Origin: CAZOOK01 sp964581385
GTDB lineage: Bacteria; Pseudomonadota; Gammaproteobacteria; Nevskiales; Nevskiaceae
Assembly: GCA_964581385.1 (NCBI GenBank)
Contig: CAZOOK010000019.1
Location: 48,344 to 112,343, forward strand
Direction: 5' to 3'
Length of the DNA stretch: 64,000 nucleotides
Shown here: one piece after another, positions 36,093 through 45,595 of the stretch
How the letters are laid out: the number at the start of each line of letters is the position of its first letter
Numbering within the stretch: position 1 is the stretch's first letter
The notes under the pieces: generated by a model
The model's database searches: none
Seen by the model: only the letters and a program-made list of their open reading frames with translations
Told to the model about the DNA's origin: nothing
Translations under genes and position numbers: made by a program

Positions 36093-36931
36093 CAGAAAAT
36101 GCTCTTGCGCTGTTTCAGCCCGACGTCGATCAGCCGGCGGATTTCATCCTTGACGGTTTCGACACATTCGGTGGCCTGGACCTCTGTGAAAGGTCCGGGA
36201 CCGAATTGCAGCGGTTTGCCGAAGTGGAGACTGACGCGCGCCGGTAGCGGGAAGTAGACCGGCAGCACCGGGAAGTACGGTATACCCAGCAGCTTGGCGA
36301 GCGGCTTGATGTTCCCCAGCGCTGGCATCGTTTCTTCGCAGCCGACAACGCCAACCGGAATGATCGGCGTGTTGTGATTGACCGCCAAATGCATGAAGCC
36401 ATTGCCGAACCGCTGAAGCTTATAGCGGTCGCGAAATGGTTTTCCGGAGCCGCGGACGCCTTCCGGAAAGACGATGATCGCCTCATCCATCTCCAGCATC
36501 TTGCCGCAATTGACGGGATCGCCGATGACGCCGCCGATGGCGTTGAGAAAATTGCCGATCCACGGAATCGTCGGGAAAAAGCGCTCGATCATCGCCCGCG
36601 CGAGCCGCGGGCCATGCGGGTTGGTTGCCAGTCCGACCCCAACCAGAAAGCCGTCGATCGGCAATTGCCCGGAATGATTCGGGATCACCATCAGCCGTCC
36701 CGACTGCGGCACATTTTCCAGTCCATACGCCGTGACGTGGAAATAGCGATCGTAGATCAGCTTGACGACGCCGAGCGCGATCTTGAACGTATCTTCGTTG
36801 TAGCCCCAGGGGTCGTAACCAAAGCTCCCGGTAGGTTTCGGAATCCGTTCGACCAGCGCGTCGATTTCGGGTGTAACCAGATGGCCGAGCGCACGCTCGT
36901 ACAAATCGATATCCAGCTTGCCGAGCTTCAT
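36092..36931 (-). CDS. PlsC-family lysophospholipid acyltransferase-like protein
   Basis: A 279-residue acyltransferase-fold protein. Motif I reads PNHSGQLPIDGF, with H and D spaced seven apart, not the textbook HX4D; a branch of the family has this NHSGQLP form. Motif III is FPEGVRGSGKPF and motif IV IIPVGVVG. Residues 215-240 are hydrophobic (FPVLPVYFPLP). It is predicted to transfer an acyl chain to a glycerolipid at the membrane. It is coupled to the epimerase-like gene after it. Confidence 0.82.
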   Translation of the reverse strand: MKLGKLDIDLYERALGHLVTPEIDALVERIPKPTGSFGYDPWGYNEDTFKIALGVVKLIYDRYFHVTAYGLENVPQSGRLMVIPNHSGQLPIDGFLVGVGLATNPHGPRLARAMIERFFPTIPWIGNFLNAIGGVIGDPVNCGKMLEMDEAIIVFPEGVRGSGKPFRDRYKLQRFGNGFMHLAVNHNTPIIPVGVVGCEETMPALGNIKPLAKLLGIPYFPVLPVYFPLPARVSLHFGKPLQFGPGPFTEVQATECVETVKDEIRRLIDVGLKQRKSIF

Positions 36932-37056
36932 AGTTCGTAAGGTCTGTCCGGGCCGGGCGGCGTATTCAGTGGCGGCCGCAGTATTCCGTTTGCGAATCGC
37001 ACGTTAGTACAAAAAACCAGTGGCGGGAAGAGCCCACCCTATCGTCGCTGCATTCG

Positions 37057-38862
37057 TCAGCTGTCGCGCCGCCGCTGCAACTCCCACAAACGATGATAGT
37101 GACCGCCTTGCGCAAGCAGTTCGGCATGGGTGCCGCGTTCGACGACGCGGCCACGTTCGACGACGATAATGGTGTCGGCATCGGTGATGGTCGAAAGCCG
37201 ATGCGCGATCGCCAGCGTGGTGCGCGCCTGCGTGGCCTCGCGCAACGCGCCGAGGATCGCCTGTTCGGCCGTCGAATCCAGTGAGGACGTGGCCTCATCC
37301 AGAATCAGGATCGGCGGGTCCTTGAGCAGCGCGCGGGCGATGGCGATGCGCTGCTTTTCGCCGCCGGAGACCTTGAGTCCGCGTTCGCCGACACGGGTCT
37401 CGTAGCCGTCCGGCAGCTGCGCGATGAAAGGGTCAAGATGTGCCATTCGCGCGGCACGCTCGATTTCCGCACGCGTTGCGCCGGGACGGCCGTAAGCGAT
37501 GTTGTATTCGATGGTGTCGTTGAACAACACCGTATCCTGTGGGACTACGCCAATCAATGCGCGCATGCTGTCGAGCGACAGCGCGCGGATGTCTTTGCCG
37601 TTGATGGTGATGCGGCCCGCATCCGGATCGTAGAAGCGGAACAGCAGGCGCGCCAGCGTGGATTTGCCCGCGCCGCTGGCGCCGACGACGGCAAGCTTGC
37701 CGCCGGCCGGGATTTCAAAACTGACGCCGTCGAGAATGCGGCGCGCGCTTGAATATCCGAAGCTGACCCGCTCGAATGAGATCGTCGCCGGACCGCGCGC
37801 GATCGCGATTGCGTTGGCCCCGTCGCGCACTTTCGGCTGCTCGCGCAGCAGGGCGAACATCTTCTGCATGTCAGTCAGCGCGCGACGGATTTCTCGGTAG
37901 ACGAACCCGAGCACGTTGAGTGGTATGAACAACTGCATCATGAACGCGTTGATGGCGACGAAATCGCCGGTGGTCATGCCGCCTCGCGCGACTTCCGATG
38001 CCGCCAGCCACATCATCGCTGTGAGGCTGGCGGCGATGATCAGCGACTGGCCCGCGTTCAGTGTCGACAGTGATATCCGGTTCTGACTGGCGGCGCGTTC
38101 CCAGTCGGCGAGGCTTTCATCGTAGCGTCCGGCTTCGTAACGCTCGTTGCCAAAATACTTCACGGTTTCGTAGTTGAGCAGACTGTCGATCGCGCGCGCA
38201 TTGGCTTTGGAATCGAGCGTGTTCGCCTCGCGCAGAAATTTCGTGCGCCATTCGGTGATGACGACCGAGAAGGTGATGTAGACGACGACCGAGGCCAGCG
38301 CGATGGCGGCGAAGCGAATGTCGTACTTGCCCCACAGAATCCCGGCGACGAGTGCCAGTTCGAACAGCGTCGGCAGGATATTGAACAGCGCAAAGCGCAG
38401 CAGGAACGAGATTCCGTCGACGCCGCGCTCGATCTCGCGCGAGAGGCCGCCCGTGCGCCGCGATAAGTGAAATTCCAGGTCGAGATCGTGCAGATGGCGG
38501 AATACGCGCAGCGCGGCGCGGCGCTGCGCGCGTTCGGAGACCCGTCCAAAAGTGACATCCCGCAGTTCGCCGAACAGGACGTTGGCGAAGCGCAGGCCAC
38601 CGTAGGCAAGCAGCAGCGCGACCGGAACCGCGACTAGCACACCGTGCGTGGCGGGTACCAACGTATCAACGAGACGTTTGAGCAGTAGCGGCAGCCAGAC
38701 GCCGGACAGTTTCGCGATGACCAGAAATGTCATCGCGATCAACGCGCGCGCCGGGAACTCGGTAAGGTATGGCCACAGCGCCACCAGCGTCTCGCGCACC
38801 TTCAGCGGTGGCGTGGACTCGGCGGATGGATCACGGTGGGTGCGGCGGGCTGGGCGGGGCAA
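37057..38862 (-). CDS. Atm1-type ABC exporter (fused permease and ATPase)
   Basis: A 601-residue half-transporter: about six membrane helices (30-330), then an ATPase with Walker A GASGAGKSTLARLL, signature KVSGGEKQRIAIARAL and Walker B LILDEATSSLD. The motif ANARAIDSLLNYETVKYFGNERYE is the hallmark of Atm1/HMT1-type exporters. These move glutathione-linked sulfur or heavy-metal conjugates. It is 80 bases downstream of the L,D-transpeptidase gene on the same strand, but a functional link is doubtful. Confidence 0.9.
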   Translation of the reverse strand: MPRPARRTHRDPSAESTPPLKVRETLVALWPYLTEFPARALIAMTFLVIAKLSGVWLPLLLKRLVDTLVPATHGVLVAVPVALLLAYGGLRFANVLFGELRDVTFGRVSERAQRRAALRVFRHLHDLDLEFHLSRRTGGLSREIERGVDGISFLLRFALFNILPTLFELALVAGILWGKYDIRFAAIALASVVVYITFSVVITEWRTKFLREANTLDSKANARAIDSLLNYETVKYFGNERYEAGRYDESLADWERAASQNRISLSTLNAGQSLIIAASLTAMMWLAASEVARGGMTTGDFVAINAFMMQLFIPLNVLGFVYREIRRALTDMQKMFALLREQPKVRDGANAIAIARGPATISFERVSFGYSSARRILDGVSFEIPAGGKLAVVGASGAGKSTLARLLFRFYDPDAGRITINGKDIRALSLDSMRALIGVVPQDTVLFNDTIEYNIAYGRPGATRAEIERAARMAHLDPFIAQLPDGYETRVGERGLKVSGGEKQRIAIARALLKDPPILILDEATSSLDSTAEQAILGALREATQARTTLAIAHRLSTITDADTIIVVERGRVVERGTHAELLAQGGHYHRLWELQRRRDS

Positions 38863-38942
38863 GGCCGGCTCGACGAAATATCAAATCACTGCTACGGAAA
38901 TTGCGGCAGGCGCTGCAAACGTGCGTTTGATCTCGAGGTCGA

Positions 38943-40154
38943 TCAATTGCGCGCGATCGACTGCGGCAGTTCGCGACTCAGCTCGCGGATGATGCGCCAC
39001 TCGCCATCGCTGCCGCGCTGCCAGAACTGCTGCTTGCGCGCAACAGTCGCGAAATTGTCGCTGCGGTAGTCCTGCGTGAATTCGGCCAGCACCAGATCCT
39101 TTTCGCCTGGATAGCGCAGCAGATCAAGGTCACGGATGTGCACGTCGATACGGCGCTTGGCCGCATTGACCGCGCGCTTATAGCGCCCGAACTGGCTTAG
39201 ATTCATACCATCCGAATGAAAGTCGGTGGCGTAAAAGCCGAGATAGCCGTCAGTGTCCCGCTCCGACCAGCGCGCACGCCAGTTGTCGATGCGGCGGACC
39301 AGTTCACTACGCTGACTGGCCAGGGTCGCCGGCGCAGTCCAGCGCAGGCTGTCGCTAAATACCACCGGTGTGTCGCCGGGCACAATCCACGAGCGCAGCG
39401 CGAGCAGATCTTCATTGGCCAGCACCACGCAGCCCTCGCTGGTGCGCGGCGGCCGTGCGTAGGTGCTGACGGGAACGCCATGCAACCAGATGCCATGGCC
39501 GGTACGGCCAAGCATCCGATCCCACAAGTTCGGATAGTCGAGCGGGAACGCGCCGGAACCGTAGAACGGCGGCAGTACATTGCCTGGCTCGAAGGTCGTC
39601 GCATGGTAGACGCCAACGGGGGTGCGCAGATCGCCGGCCGTGCTCTTGCCATAACCGTTGCGGGCGATCGATGCGTAGTAGTTGCTGACCAGTTGCAGGC
39701 CGTTCCCTTGAGTGGCGAGAACATACAGGCGCGAGCGCGGCAGATCGACAATGATCGCGGTGCGATGCACGCCGGACAATCCGAGAACAGCGTCCGGAAC
39801 CGCGCCGACCGGCGGTCCCTGCAAGACCGTGTCCTGCACACGGACGCGATATTCGTCGAGCAGTTCCTTCAGCTGTGGGCTGTTCGGCGCCACGCTCGCC
39901 ACGGCCGATTTTTCACCGGAGCGTGACGCCAGCACCTCAGCATAGAGCAGTTGCGCAACCCGGAACTGCGGCTCGCGGCGCACCAGAGTCGCCAGCAGAT
40001 CCTGCGCGTCCGAGGCACGTCCGGCACGCAAGGCTTCGACGGCCTGCAGGAACTCGCTTTCGACCGGCGGCGCCGTGGCTGCGTGAACTTCTGGCAGCGC
40101 GCCGGCAAGGACGGTGAGCAAGATGCCGAGAACGTGATGTCTGCGACTACTCAT
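38943..40154 (-). CDS. L,D-transpeptidase (YafK-like) with C-terminal NTF2-type domain
   Basis: A 403-residue periplasmic enzyme with a signal peptide (about 1-25). Residues 30-110 are helical, perhaps a TPR-like region. Residues 130-260 are a YkuD-type transpeptidase with LHGVPVS (H225) and TSEGCVVLAN (C242 nucleophile). Residues about 285-395 form an NTF2-like Cds6-type domain (WSERDTDGYLGFYATDFHSDG and FTQDYRSDNF). It would cross-link or edit peptidoglycan stem peptides. It follows a TPR protein with the same C-terminal domain by 47 bases. Confidence 0.88.
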   Translation of the reverse strand: MSSRRHHVLGILLTVLAGALPEVHAATAPPVESEFLQAVEALRAGRASDAQDLLATLVRREPQFRVAQLLYAEVLASRSGEKSAVASVAPNSPQLKELLDEYRVRVQDTVLQGPPVGAVPDAVLGLSGVHRTAIIVDLPRSRLYVLATQGNGLQLVSNYYASIARNGYGKSTAGDLRTPVGVYHATTFEPGNVLPPFYGSGAFPLDYPNLWDRMLGRTGHGIWLHGVPVSTYARPPRTSEGCVVLANEDLLALRSWIVPGDTPVVFSDSLRWTAPATLASQRSELVRRIDNWRARWSERDTDGYLGFYATDFHSDGMNLSQFGRYKRAVNAAKRRIDVHIRDLDLLRYPGEKDLVLAEFTQDYRSDNFATVARKQQFWQRGSDGEWRIIRELSRELPQSIARN

Positions 40155-40201
40155 GCGGAAGCGGGCATCATCTGCGGCATCAATTTCTCGGCCCGACCTG
40201 T

Positions 40202-41227
40202 TCAGCGCGTCGTGTATTCGCGGGTGATTTTCAGGTCACCGCCATTGTCGGCCAGATCCAGCGCCTTGCGCGCATGGTTGGAGGTGATATCAGAGCGATA
40301 ATCCTGTGAGAAAGTGGCGCGCAAGTGAGTCGCATCCACCCGTGCGATTGAAATCTTGCTGACCTTGACGCTGATATGCGCCGGACGCTGGATGCGCTCG
40401 CGGCGCTGCTGTTCCCATGTGCTGCGGGAGAGGCCGTCCTCCGCCGCGAAATCCGCCGCGTAGTAGGACAAATAGCCGTCGACGTTCTTCGATGCCCATG
40501 CCTCGGCCCACGACTTGACCAGCGCAGTTGCGGCCGTGGTGACGGCGTCGCCTTCACCAGTCGCCGCAGCAGGGGCCGGCGCTGCGGTGGTGGCGAATGA
40601 CTCTTCCGCGACGACCGGCGGTTCGGCCGCTGGAGCCGCAGGTGCCGGAGCGGGCGCAGTGCTCGCCACCGCCATTGCCGCCGGTTCCTTGCCGCCAGTC
40701 GGCGTAGCACCACCGCTGAGTCGACCGATCAGCGACAGCTTGTAACGCACGCCCGCGTTGTTCTGGTCCAGCATCAGTGCGCGGTTATACGCGGCGCTGG
40801 CCAGCGCCGCGTAAACATCGCCGAGATTCTCATGCGCGGTGGCGTAGCTGGGCGCAGTCGCGAGCGCAGCTTCCAGCTGGTCGCGCGCTTTCTCATAATC
40901 GCCCTGCTGAGCGTAGATGACGGCGAGGTTATTGTAAGGCTCCGGCAGCTTCGGATAATCGTGGGCGAGATCGGTGAAAGTCTTGATCGCGTCCTGCGTA
41001 CGGTTGAGCTTGAGCAGCACCACACCACGCTCGAAACGCGCGTCGGCGTCCTTCGGCGAACCGGCGAGGAAATCATCAAGTTTTTTCAGCGCGCCGTCGA
41101 AATCTCCGTGCTGAACCAGCGCATGCGCCTCGTCAACTGCGCCTGCAAGCGCGGACAGAGGTGTGCCGATACCGAACGCAGCGGCGCCGGCGAGAATGCC
41201 AAGAACAAAGCGATGCCTGCAGATCAC
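40202..41227 (-). CDS. Exported TPR protein with C-terminal NTF2-type domain
   Basis: A 341-residue exported protein with a signal peptide (about 1-28). Residues 35-170 hold three or four TPRs (AVDEAHALVQHGDFDGALKK, EPYNNLAVIYAQQGDYEKAR, ATAHENLGDVYAALASAAYNRAL). An Ala/Pro-rich linker spans 175-235, and the C-terminal domain carries ASKNVDGYLSYYAADF and FSQDYRSD, matching the end of the transpeptidase after it. The pair probably works together on peptidoglycan, the TPR protein recruiting or regulating the enzyme. First gene of this leftward run. Confidence 0.82.
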   Translation of the reverse strand: MICRHRFVLGILAGAAAFGIGTPLSALAGAVDEAHALVQHGDFDGALKKLDDFLAGSPKDADARFERGVVLLKLNRTQDAIKTFTDLAHDYPKLPEPYNNLAVIYAQQGDYEKARDQLEAALATAPSYATAHENLGDVYAALASAAYNRALMLDQNNAGVRYKLSLIGRLSGGATPTGGKEPAAMAVASTAPAPAPAAPAAEPPVVAEESFATTAAPAPAAATGEGDAVTTAATALVKSWAEAWASKNVDGYLSYYAADFAAEDGLSRSTWEQQRRERIQRPAHISVKVSKISIARVDATHLRATFSQDYRSDITSNHARKALDLADNGGDLKITREYTTR

Positions 41228-41406
41228 CCGAAAACTCCTGTGTTAGCAGCGGAAATTTCCGCACGGTTCCCCTGTATATTGCGAAACTATAGCAGCATCA
41301 TTGTCCGCTCCATACCCCGACGAACCGCCGCCGACAAGCCCATGGCCGGACCTTACCCCTCCGCAGCAGCCGAATACCACCCGCGCGCCGCGTCCGGTTA
41401 CGCCGC

Positions 41407-42405
41407 ATGCGCGCGCTGATCGTCAAAACTTCGTCGCTCGGCGACATCGTGCACGCACTGCCGGCCTTGACCGACGCGGTCCGCGCCGTTCCGCAACTGC
41501 GCTGCGATTGGCTTGCCGAACGCGCCTTCGCCGAAATTCCGGGCTGGCATCCCGCAGTCGGGCGAGTCGTCGCCTGCGACCTGCGCGGATGGCGGCGGAA
41601 TCTACGCCAGACCGTGTTTGGCGGCGACTGGGCCCGATTTAAAGCCCAGCTGCGCGAACATCGCTACGATCTCATCATCGATGCGCAAGGCCTGTTCAAG
41701 AGCGCTTGGCTGGCGAGCCGTGCGTACGGGCCGCTGGCCGGTCCAGATTTCGAGTCTGCTCGCGAACCACTCGCCACCCTGTTTTATCGGCATCGGTACC
41801 GGATTCCGAAGCACAACGCCGCGCATGCCGTCGAACGCACCCGGCGATTGTTCGCGCAAGCCTTCGGCTATGCGTTGCCGGAGGCGCCACCCGACGGCGG
41901 CCTCACCCGTGAGCGCTTTCCGCGTCCCGGGTTCATGGGTCCATACGTTGTCTTCGTTCACGGTACCACCTGGCCGACCAAGCGCTGGCCGATCGTCTCC
42001 TGGCAAGTACTCGGTGCGCATCTGCAGGAACGTGGTGTGACGCCGGTGCTGCCATGGGGCAGCGACGCCGAACGCGCGGATGCCGAAGCGATCGCCTCGG
42101 TCTGTGGAGGCTTGGTTTTGCCGAGACTGGGCCTGACCGCGCTCGCCGGCTGGATTGCATGGGCGCGCGCCTGTGTCGGTGTCGACACTGGTTTGGCCCA
42201 TATCGCGGCGGCGCTCGGCACACCGCAGGTCACTCTGTACGGTCCGACATTGCCGCAACTCACTGGGGCTGTCGGTGCGAATCAAGTCTGGCTGGGCTCG
42301 GATGGAGCGACGACGATCGACCGTACGCGGCCGAATACGGTGGCCATCGGGTTGGTACAAAAGGCAGTCGATTCGCTGCCCGAGCTAAGCGTCGGAGGCG
42401 GGTAA
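41407..42405 (+). CDS. waaC: Lipopolysaccharide heptosyltransferase I
   Basis: A 332-residue GT9 glycosyltransferase that adds the first heptose to Kdo2-lipid A at the inner membrane. SSLGDIVHALPAL at the N-terminus, YDLIIDAQGLFKSA, FVHGTTWPTKRWP and the C-terminal GVDTGLAHIAAALGTPQVTLYGPT are the family pattern. The length is normal. The end lies six bases from the converging mpl stop. The start has no clear ribosome-binding site, but it gives the exact family N-terminus. Confidence 0.93.
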   Translation: MRALIVKTSSLGDIVHALPALTDAVRAVPQLRCDWLAERAFAEIPGWHPAVGRVVACDLRGWRRNLRQTVFGGDWARFKAQLREHRYDLIIDAQGLFKSAWLASRAYGPLAGPDFESAREPLATLFYRHRYRIPKHNAAHAVERTRRLFAQAFGYALPEAPPDGGLTRERFPRPGFMGPYVVFVHGTTWPTKRWPIVSWQVLGAHLQERGVTPVLPWGSDAERADAEAIASVCGGLVLPRLGLTALAGWIAWARACVGVDTGLAHIAAALGTPQVTLYGPTLPQLTGAVGANQVWLGSDGATTIDRTRPNTVAIGLVQKAVDSLPELSVGGG

Positions 42406-42411
42406 CGTCGC

Positions 42412-43752
42412 TTACGAGCGCAGTGCCGCGAGCAACCGGGCGTGCACGCCGCCGAAGTCGCCGTTGCTCATCACCAGCACGCGATCGCCGGGACCCGCGG
42501 CGCGGGCGACATCGGCGACCAGAGTGTCGAGTTCGGCATGCAGATGGAGACGTTTGCCGAGTGTTCCGAGCGCACTTTTGGCATCCCATTTCAGATCGGG
42601 ACGCGCATAGACGAAAGTGAGATCCGCGCCAGAAAGGCTGTCCGCCAGCGTTTGTGCGTGTCCGCCGAGGCGCATGGTGTTTGAGCGTGGTTCCAGCACG
42701 GCGAGAATGCGACCGGCGCCGTGTTCGCGCAGGGCCGCGACGGTGACTGCAATCGCGGTTGGATGGTGTGCGAAGTCGTCGTAGACCTGCACGCCCGCCA
42801 CTTCGCCGAGCAATTCGAGGCGTCGTTTGACCCCGCGGAAGCCTGCGAGCGCAATCAGCGATTTCGCCACTGGCACGCCGACGTGCGTGGCGGCGGCGAT
42901 GGCGGCGAGCGCGTTTGAGCGGTTATGCGCCCCAGCCAGCGGCATGCGCGTGCGGCCTTGGGCGATTCCGCGCAGGGCGACTTCAAAACCGCTGTCATCG
43001 CCGGTCGCGGTCCAGCCGCGCGCATCATCGAAGTATTCGACCTCGCTCCAGCAGCCCATGCCGAGCGTGCGCGCGAGGTTGCCATCGGCGCCGTTGACGA
43101 TCAGACGCCCATGCGCGGGAACCGTGCGCACGAGATGATGAAACTGACGCTCGATGCTGGCGAGGTCCGGAAAAATGTCGGCGTGATCGTATTCCAGGTT
43201 GTTGAGGATCGCGGTGCGCGGACGGTAGTGCACGAATTTGCTGCGCTTGTCGAAAAACGCGGTGTCGTACTCGTCGGCCTCGATGACGAAATACTTGCCG
43301 CCACCCAGTCGCGCGGATACCCCGAAATCGGCCGGTACACCGCCCACCAGGAACCCCGGCGCCAGACCAGCCTGATCAAGCAGCCAGGCGAGCACACTCG
43401 TGGTCGTGGTTTTGCCGTGCGTGCCGGCGACCGCCAGTACATGTTGTCCACGCAGCACGTGTTCGGCCAGCCACTCCGGTCCGGAGACATAGGGCAGGTT
43501 CGCGTCGAGCACATACTCGATCGCCGGGTTGCCGCGCGAGATGACATTGCCGACGACGACGATGTCCGGTGCCGGGCGCAGATGCGCGGGATCGTAGCCG
43601 GACTGCAGTTCAATGCCGAGCGCTTCGAGCTGCGTGCTCATCGGCGGCCAGGCATTGGTATCGGAACCGGTCACACGATGGCCGGCTTCCTTCGCCAGCG
43701 CGGCAATACCAGCCATGAAGGTGCCGCAGATGCCAAGGATGTGAATGTGCAT
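42412..43752 (-). CDS. mpl: UDP-N-acetylmuramate:L-alanyl-gamma-D-glutamyl-meso-DAP ligase
   Basis: A 446-residue Mur ligase of the peptidoglycan recycling pathway. It joins the recycled tripeptide to UDP-MurNAc. HILGICGTFMAGIAALAKEAGHRVTGSD is the Mpl-type N-terminus, VAGTHGKTTTTSVLAWLL the ATP loop, NLEYDHADIFPD and YDDFAHHPTAI the substrate sites. The ATG at 43752 gives the usual start; an in-frame TTG eight codons upstream is less likely. It follows the small membrane protein by 13 bases. Confidence 0.95.
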   Translation of the reverse strand: MHIHILGICGTFMAGIAALAKEAGHRVTGSDTNAWPPMSTQLEALGIELQSGYDPAHLRPAPDIVVVGNVISRGNPAIEYVLDANLPYVSGPEWLAEHVLRGQHVLAVAGTHGKTTTTSVLAWLLDQAGLAPGFLVGGVPADFGVSARLGGGKYFVIEADEYDTAFFDKRSKFVHYRPRTAILNNLEYDHADIFPDLASIERQFHHLVRTVPAHGRLIVNGADGNLARTLGMGCWSEVEYFDDARGWTATGDDSGFEVALRGIAQGRTRMPLAGAHNRSNALAAIAAATHVGVPVAKSLIALAGFRGVKRRLELLGEVAGVQVYDDFAHHPTAIAVTVAALREHGAGRILAVLEPRSNTMRLGGHAQTLADSLSGADLTFVYARPDLKWDAKSALGTLGKRLHLHAELDTLVADVARAAGPGDRVLVMSNGDFGGVHARLLAALRS

Positions 43753-43765
43753 GGGAAGTTTTCCG

Positions 43766-44356
43766 CTAACCGCCAAGCAGGCCGATCAGCGGGCTCGCGA
43801 ACAGCACGAACAGTGCCATTGCGAAAAAACAGATGATCGTGGTTAACACTCCGCTTAAGACACCGCTGTCGGTCGATTGTCCGTAGATGCGCGCGGACAC
43901 CACGAATTGCCACACGCCGAGCATATCAAACAGCAGCGTTGGAATCTGGGGGATTTGCGGCAGCTTCTCAGGATGTTCGGCCAGCGTCGGGTCGTGCAGC
44001 AGACGCTGCCAGACCTCGATCATCGTTGGTGCAAGAATGATCAGCAGCGGGGTCATCGCCATTATCAGCAAGGCGTTGGTAACCAACAGGGCGTTGAACG
44101 TTTGCTGGAAGCGGGCTTCGAGCTTCTTAAGCGCGAGCGTTGCGCGCGTGGACAATCCCAGCGCGAATACCGACAGGGCTGCGACCAGCACCGATGCCAG
44201 CGGCGGCAGTACGACGGCGCAGAACAGCGCGAATGCGACCAGCGCAAAGGCGACGCAACGCCGGGTCAGGACGGGTCCCGTATCGAACGGCATGTCCTGT
44301 GGTCCGGCGCGGAAAAGCAGGATTGACGTTGCGGCGCGCAAAGCGGGAGTGAACAT
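43766..44356 (-). CDS. Integral membrane protein, possibly Yip1-like
   Basis: About 196 residues with four or five hydrophobic segments (near 38-60, 90-113, 132-150 and 163-190) and a short charged loop EHPEKLPQIPQIP between them. The DMLGVWQFVVSARIYGQ segment and overall layout recall Yip1-family proteins, but similarity is weak and the role is unknown. The start at 44356 is one of several possible; the frame is open to 44440. It is 13 bases upstream of mpl and divergent from rnd. Confidence 0.6.
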   Translation of the reverse strand: MFTPALRAATSILLFRAGPQDMPFDTGPVLTRRCVAFALVAFALFCAVVLPPLASVLVAALSVFALGLSTRATLALKKLEARFQQTFNALLVTNALLIMAMTPLLIILAPTMIEVWQRLLHDPTLAEHPEKLPQIPQIPTLLFDMLGVWQFVVSARIYGQSTDSGVLSGVLTTIICFFAMALFVLFASPLIGLLGG

Positions 44357-44422
44357 GCGGGGTAGTTGGGAATCGTTGATGTTCGAGAAGTCTATTTTAA
44401 GTTCGCCGCAGCGACAGCGGCG

Positions 44423-45592
44423 ATGGCACGACGGTGGCAATATGTTCCGAGCTTACCAGACCAAACTCAACGTCCCTTGATCAGCCATACGCCAGGTGCC
44501 ACGCCTTTCCGCGTTATCGACACCGCCGAATCGATGACTATCGCCGCCGAGCGCTGGACGCGGACGGATTGGCTCGCGCTGGATACCGAATTCGTGCGCG
44601 AGACCACTTATTTTCCGCGGCTCTGCCTGGTTCAGGCGAGCGATGGCACCGATAATTTCTGCATCGACGCGATCGCGCTCGATGCGGATTCGCTGCGGCC
44701 GATGTTCGATGCATTCGCCGGATCGGCCGCAACCAAGGTTTTCCACTCGGCATCGCAGGATCTGGAAATCTTCGTACAGCACACCGGCGCCTGCCCGCGC
44801 CCACTGTTCGATACGCAACTTGCCGCCGCGCTGCTCGGCGACGGCGACCAGCTCGGTTACGCCGCGCTGGTCGAAAAACGTCTTGGTGTCCAGCTCGATA
44901 AGAGCCTGACCCGCACCGACTGGGCGCGGCGCCCGCTGACAGCCGCCGAACTCGCGTATGCGGCAGACGATGTGCGTTGGCTCGCCGAGCTTTATCCGCG
45001 CTTGCGCGACGAACTTGCGACACGCGGCCGTCTGGCTTGGCTCGAAGAGGACTGCGCGCGGCTGGCCGATGCCGATCGCTATCGCACACGTCCCGAAGAC
45101 GCCTGGCGACGGCTCAAGGGCCTGGCGCGCCTGCCGGCACCCGCGCAATGTGCGGCGGTTGCGCTCGCGGCTTGGCGCGAACGTGTGGCGCAGACGCGCG
45201 ATCGTCCACGCAAATGGATACTCGATGATAACGCGCTGTATCGGATTGCCGAACGCATCCCTCAGACCGAAGCGCAGCTTGCCGAGCTGTCCGTGCTGCC
45301 ACCGAAAACGCTGGCACGCCATGCGGCGGAACTAGTCGCGGTTCTAGCCGAAAGCGCGGCGACGGCTACAGACGTGCGTATCGGGGAAGCATTGCTCGAC
45401 AACGCGCAGAAGGCCCGGGTGCAGGCGCTGCTTGGCCAACTCAAGCAACGTGCGGAATCGGCTGGAGTGCCACCGTCGCTGCTGGCGACGCGCGCCGACG
45501 TCGAGGCGCTCGTGCGTCTGAATGGCAGCGCCGATGTGTTGCTTATTCGCGGCTGGCGTCGCGAAATCGCCGGCGATCTGGTGCCGGATTAG
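44423..45592 (+). CDS. rnd: Ribonuclease D
   Basis: A 3'-5' exoribonuclease for tRNA 3' processing. The DEDDy site is visible: LALDTEFVRE (Exo I), FHSASQDLEIF (Exo II) and LAYAADDVRWLAELY (Exo III with Tyr). The C-terminal part holds an HRDC-type helical region (DARTRPEDAW-like and DNALYRIAERIP). The start is uncertain: ATG 44423, TTG 44477 or ATG 44534 are possible; the E. coli enzyme starts near the second. The stop lies three bases from the converging adk stop. Confidence 0.9.
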   Translation: MARRWQYVPSLPDQTQRPLISHTPGATPFRVIDTAESMTIAAERWTRTDWLALDTEFVRETTYFPRLCLVQASDGTDNFCIDAIALDADSLRPMFDAFAGSAATKVFHSASQDLEIFVQHTGACPRPLFDTQLAAALLGDGDQLGYAALVEKRLGVQLDKSLTRTDWARRPLTAAELAYAADDVRWLAELYPRLRDELATRGRLAWLEEDCARLADADRYRTRPEDAWRRLKGLARLPAPAQCAAVALAAWRERVAQTRDRPRKWILDDNALYRIAERIPQTEAQLAELSVLPPKTLARHAAELVAVLAESAATATDVRIGEALLDNAQKARVQALLGQLKQRAESAGVPPSLLATRADVEALVRLNGSADVLLIRGWRREIAGDLVPD

Positions 45593-45595
45593 ATT

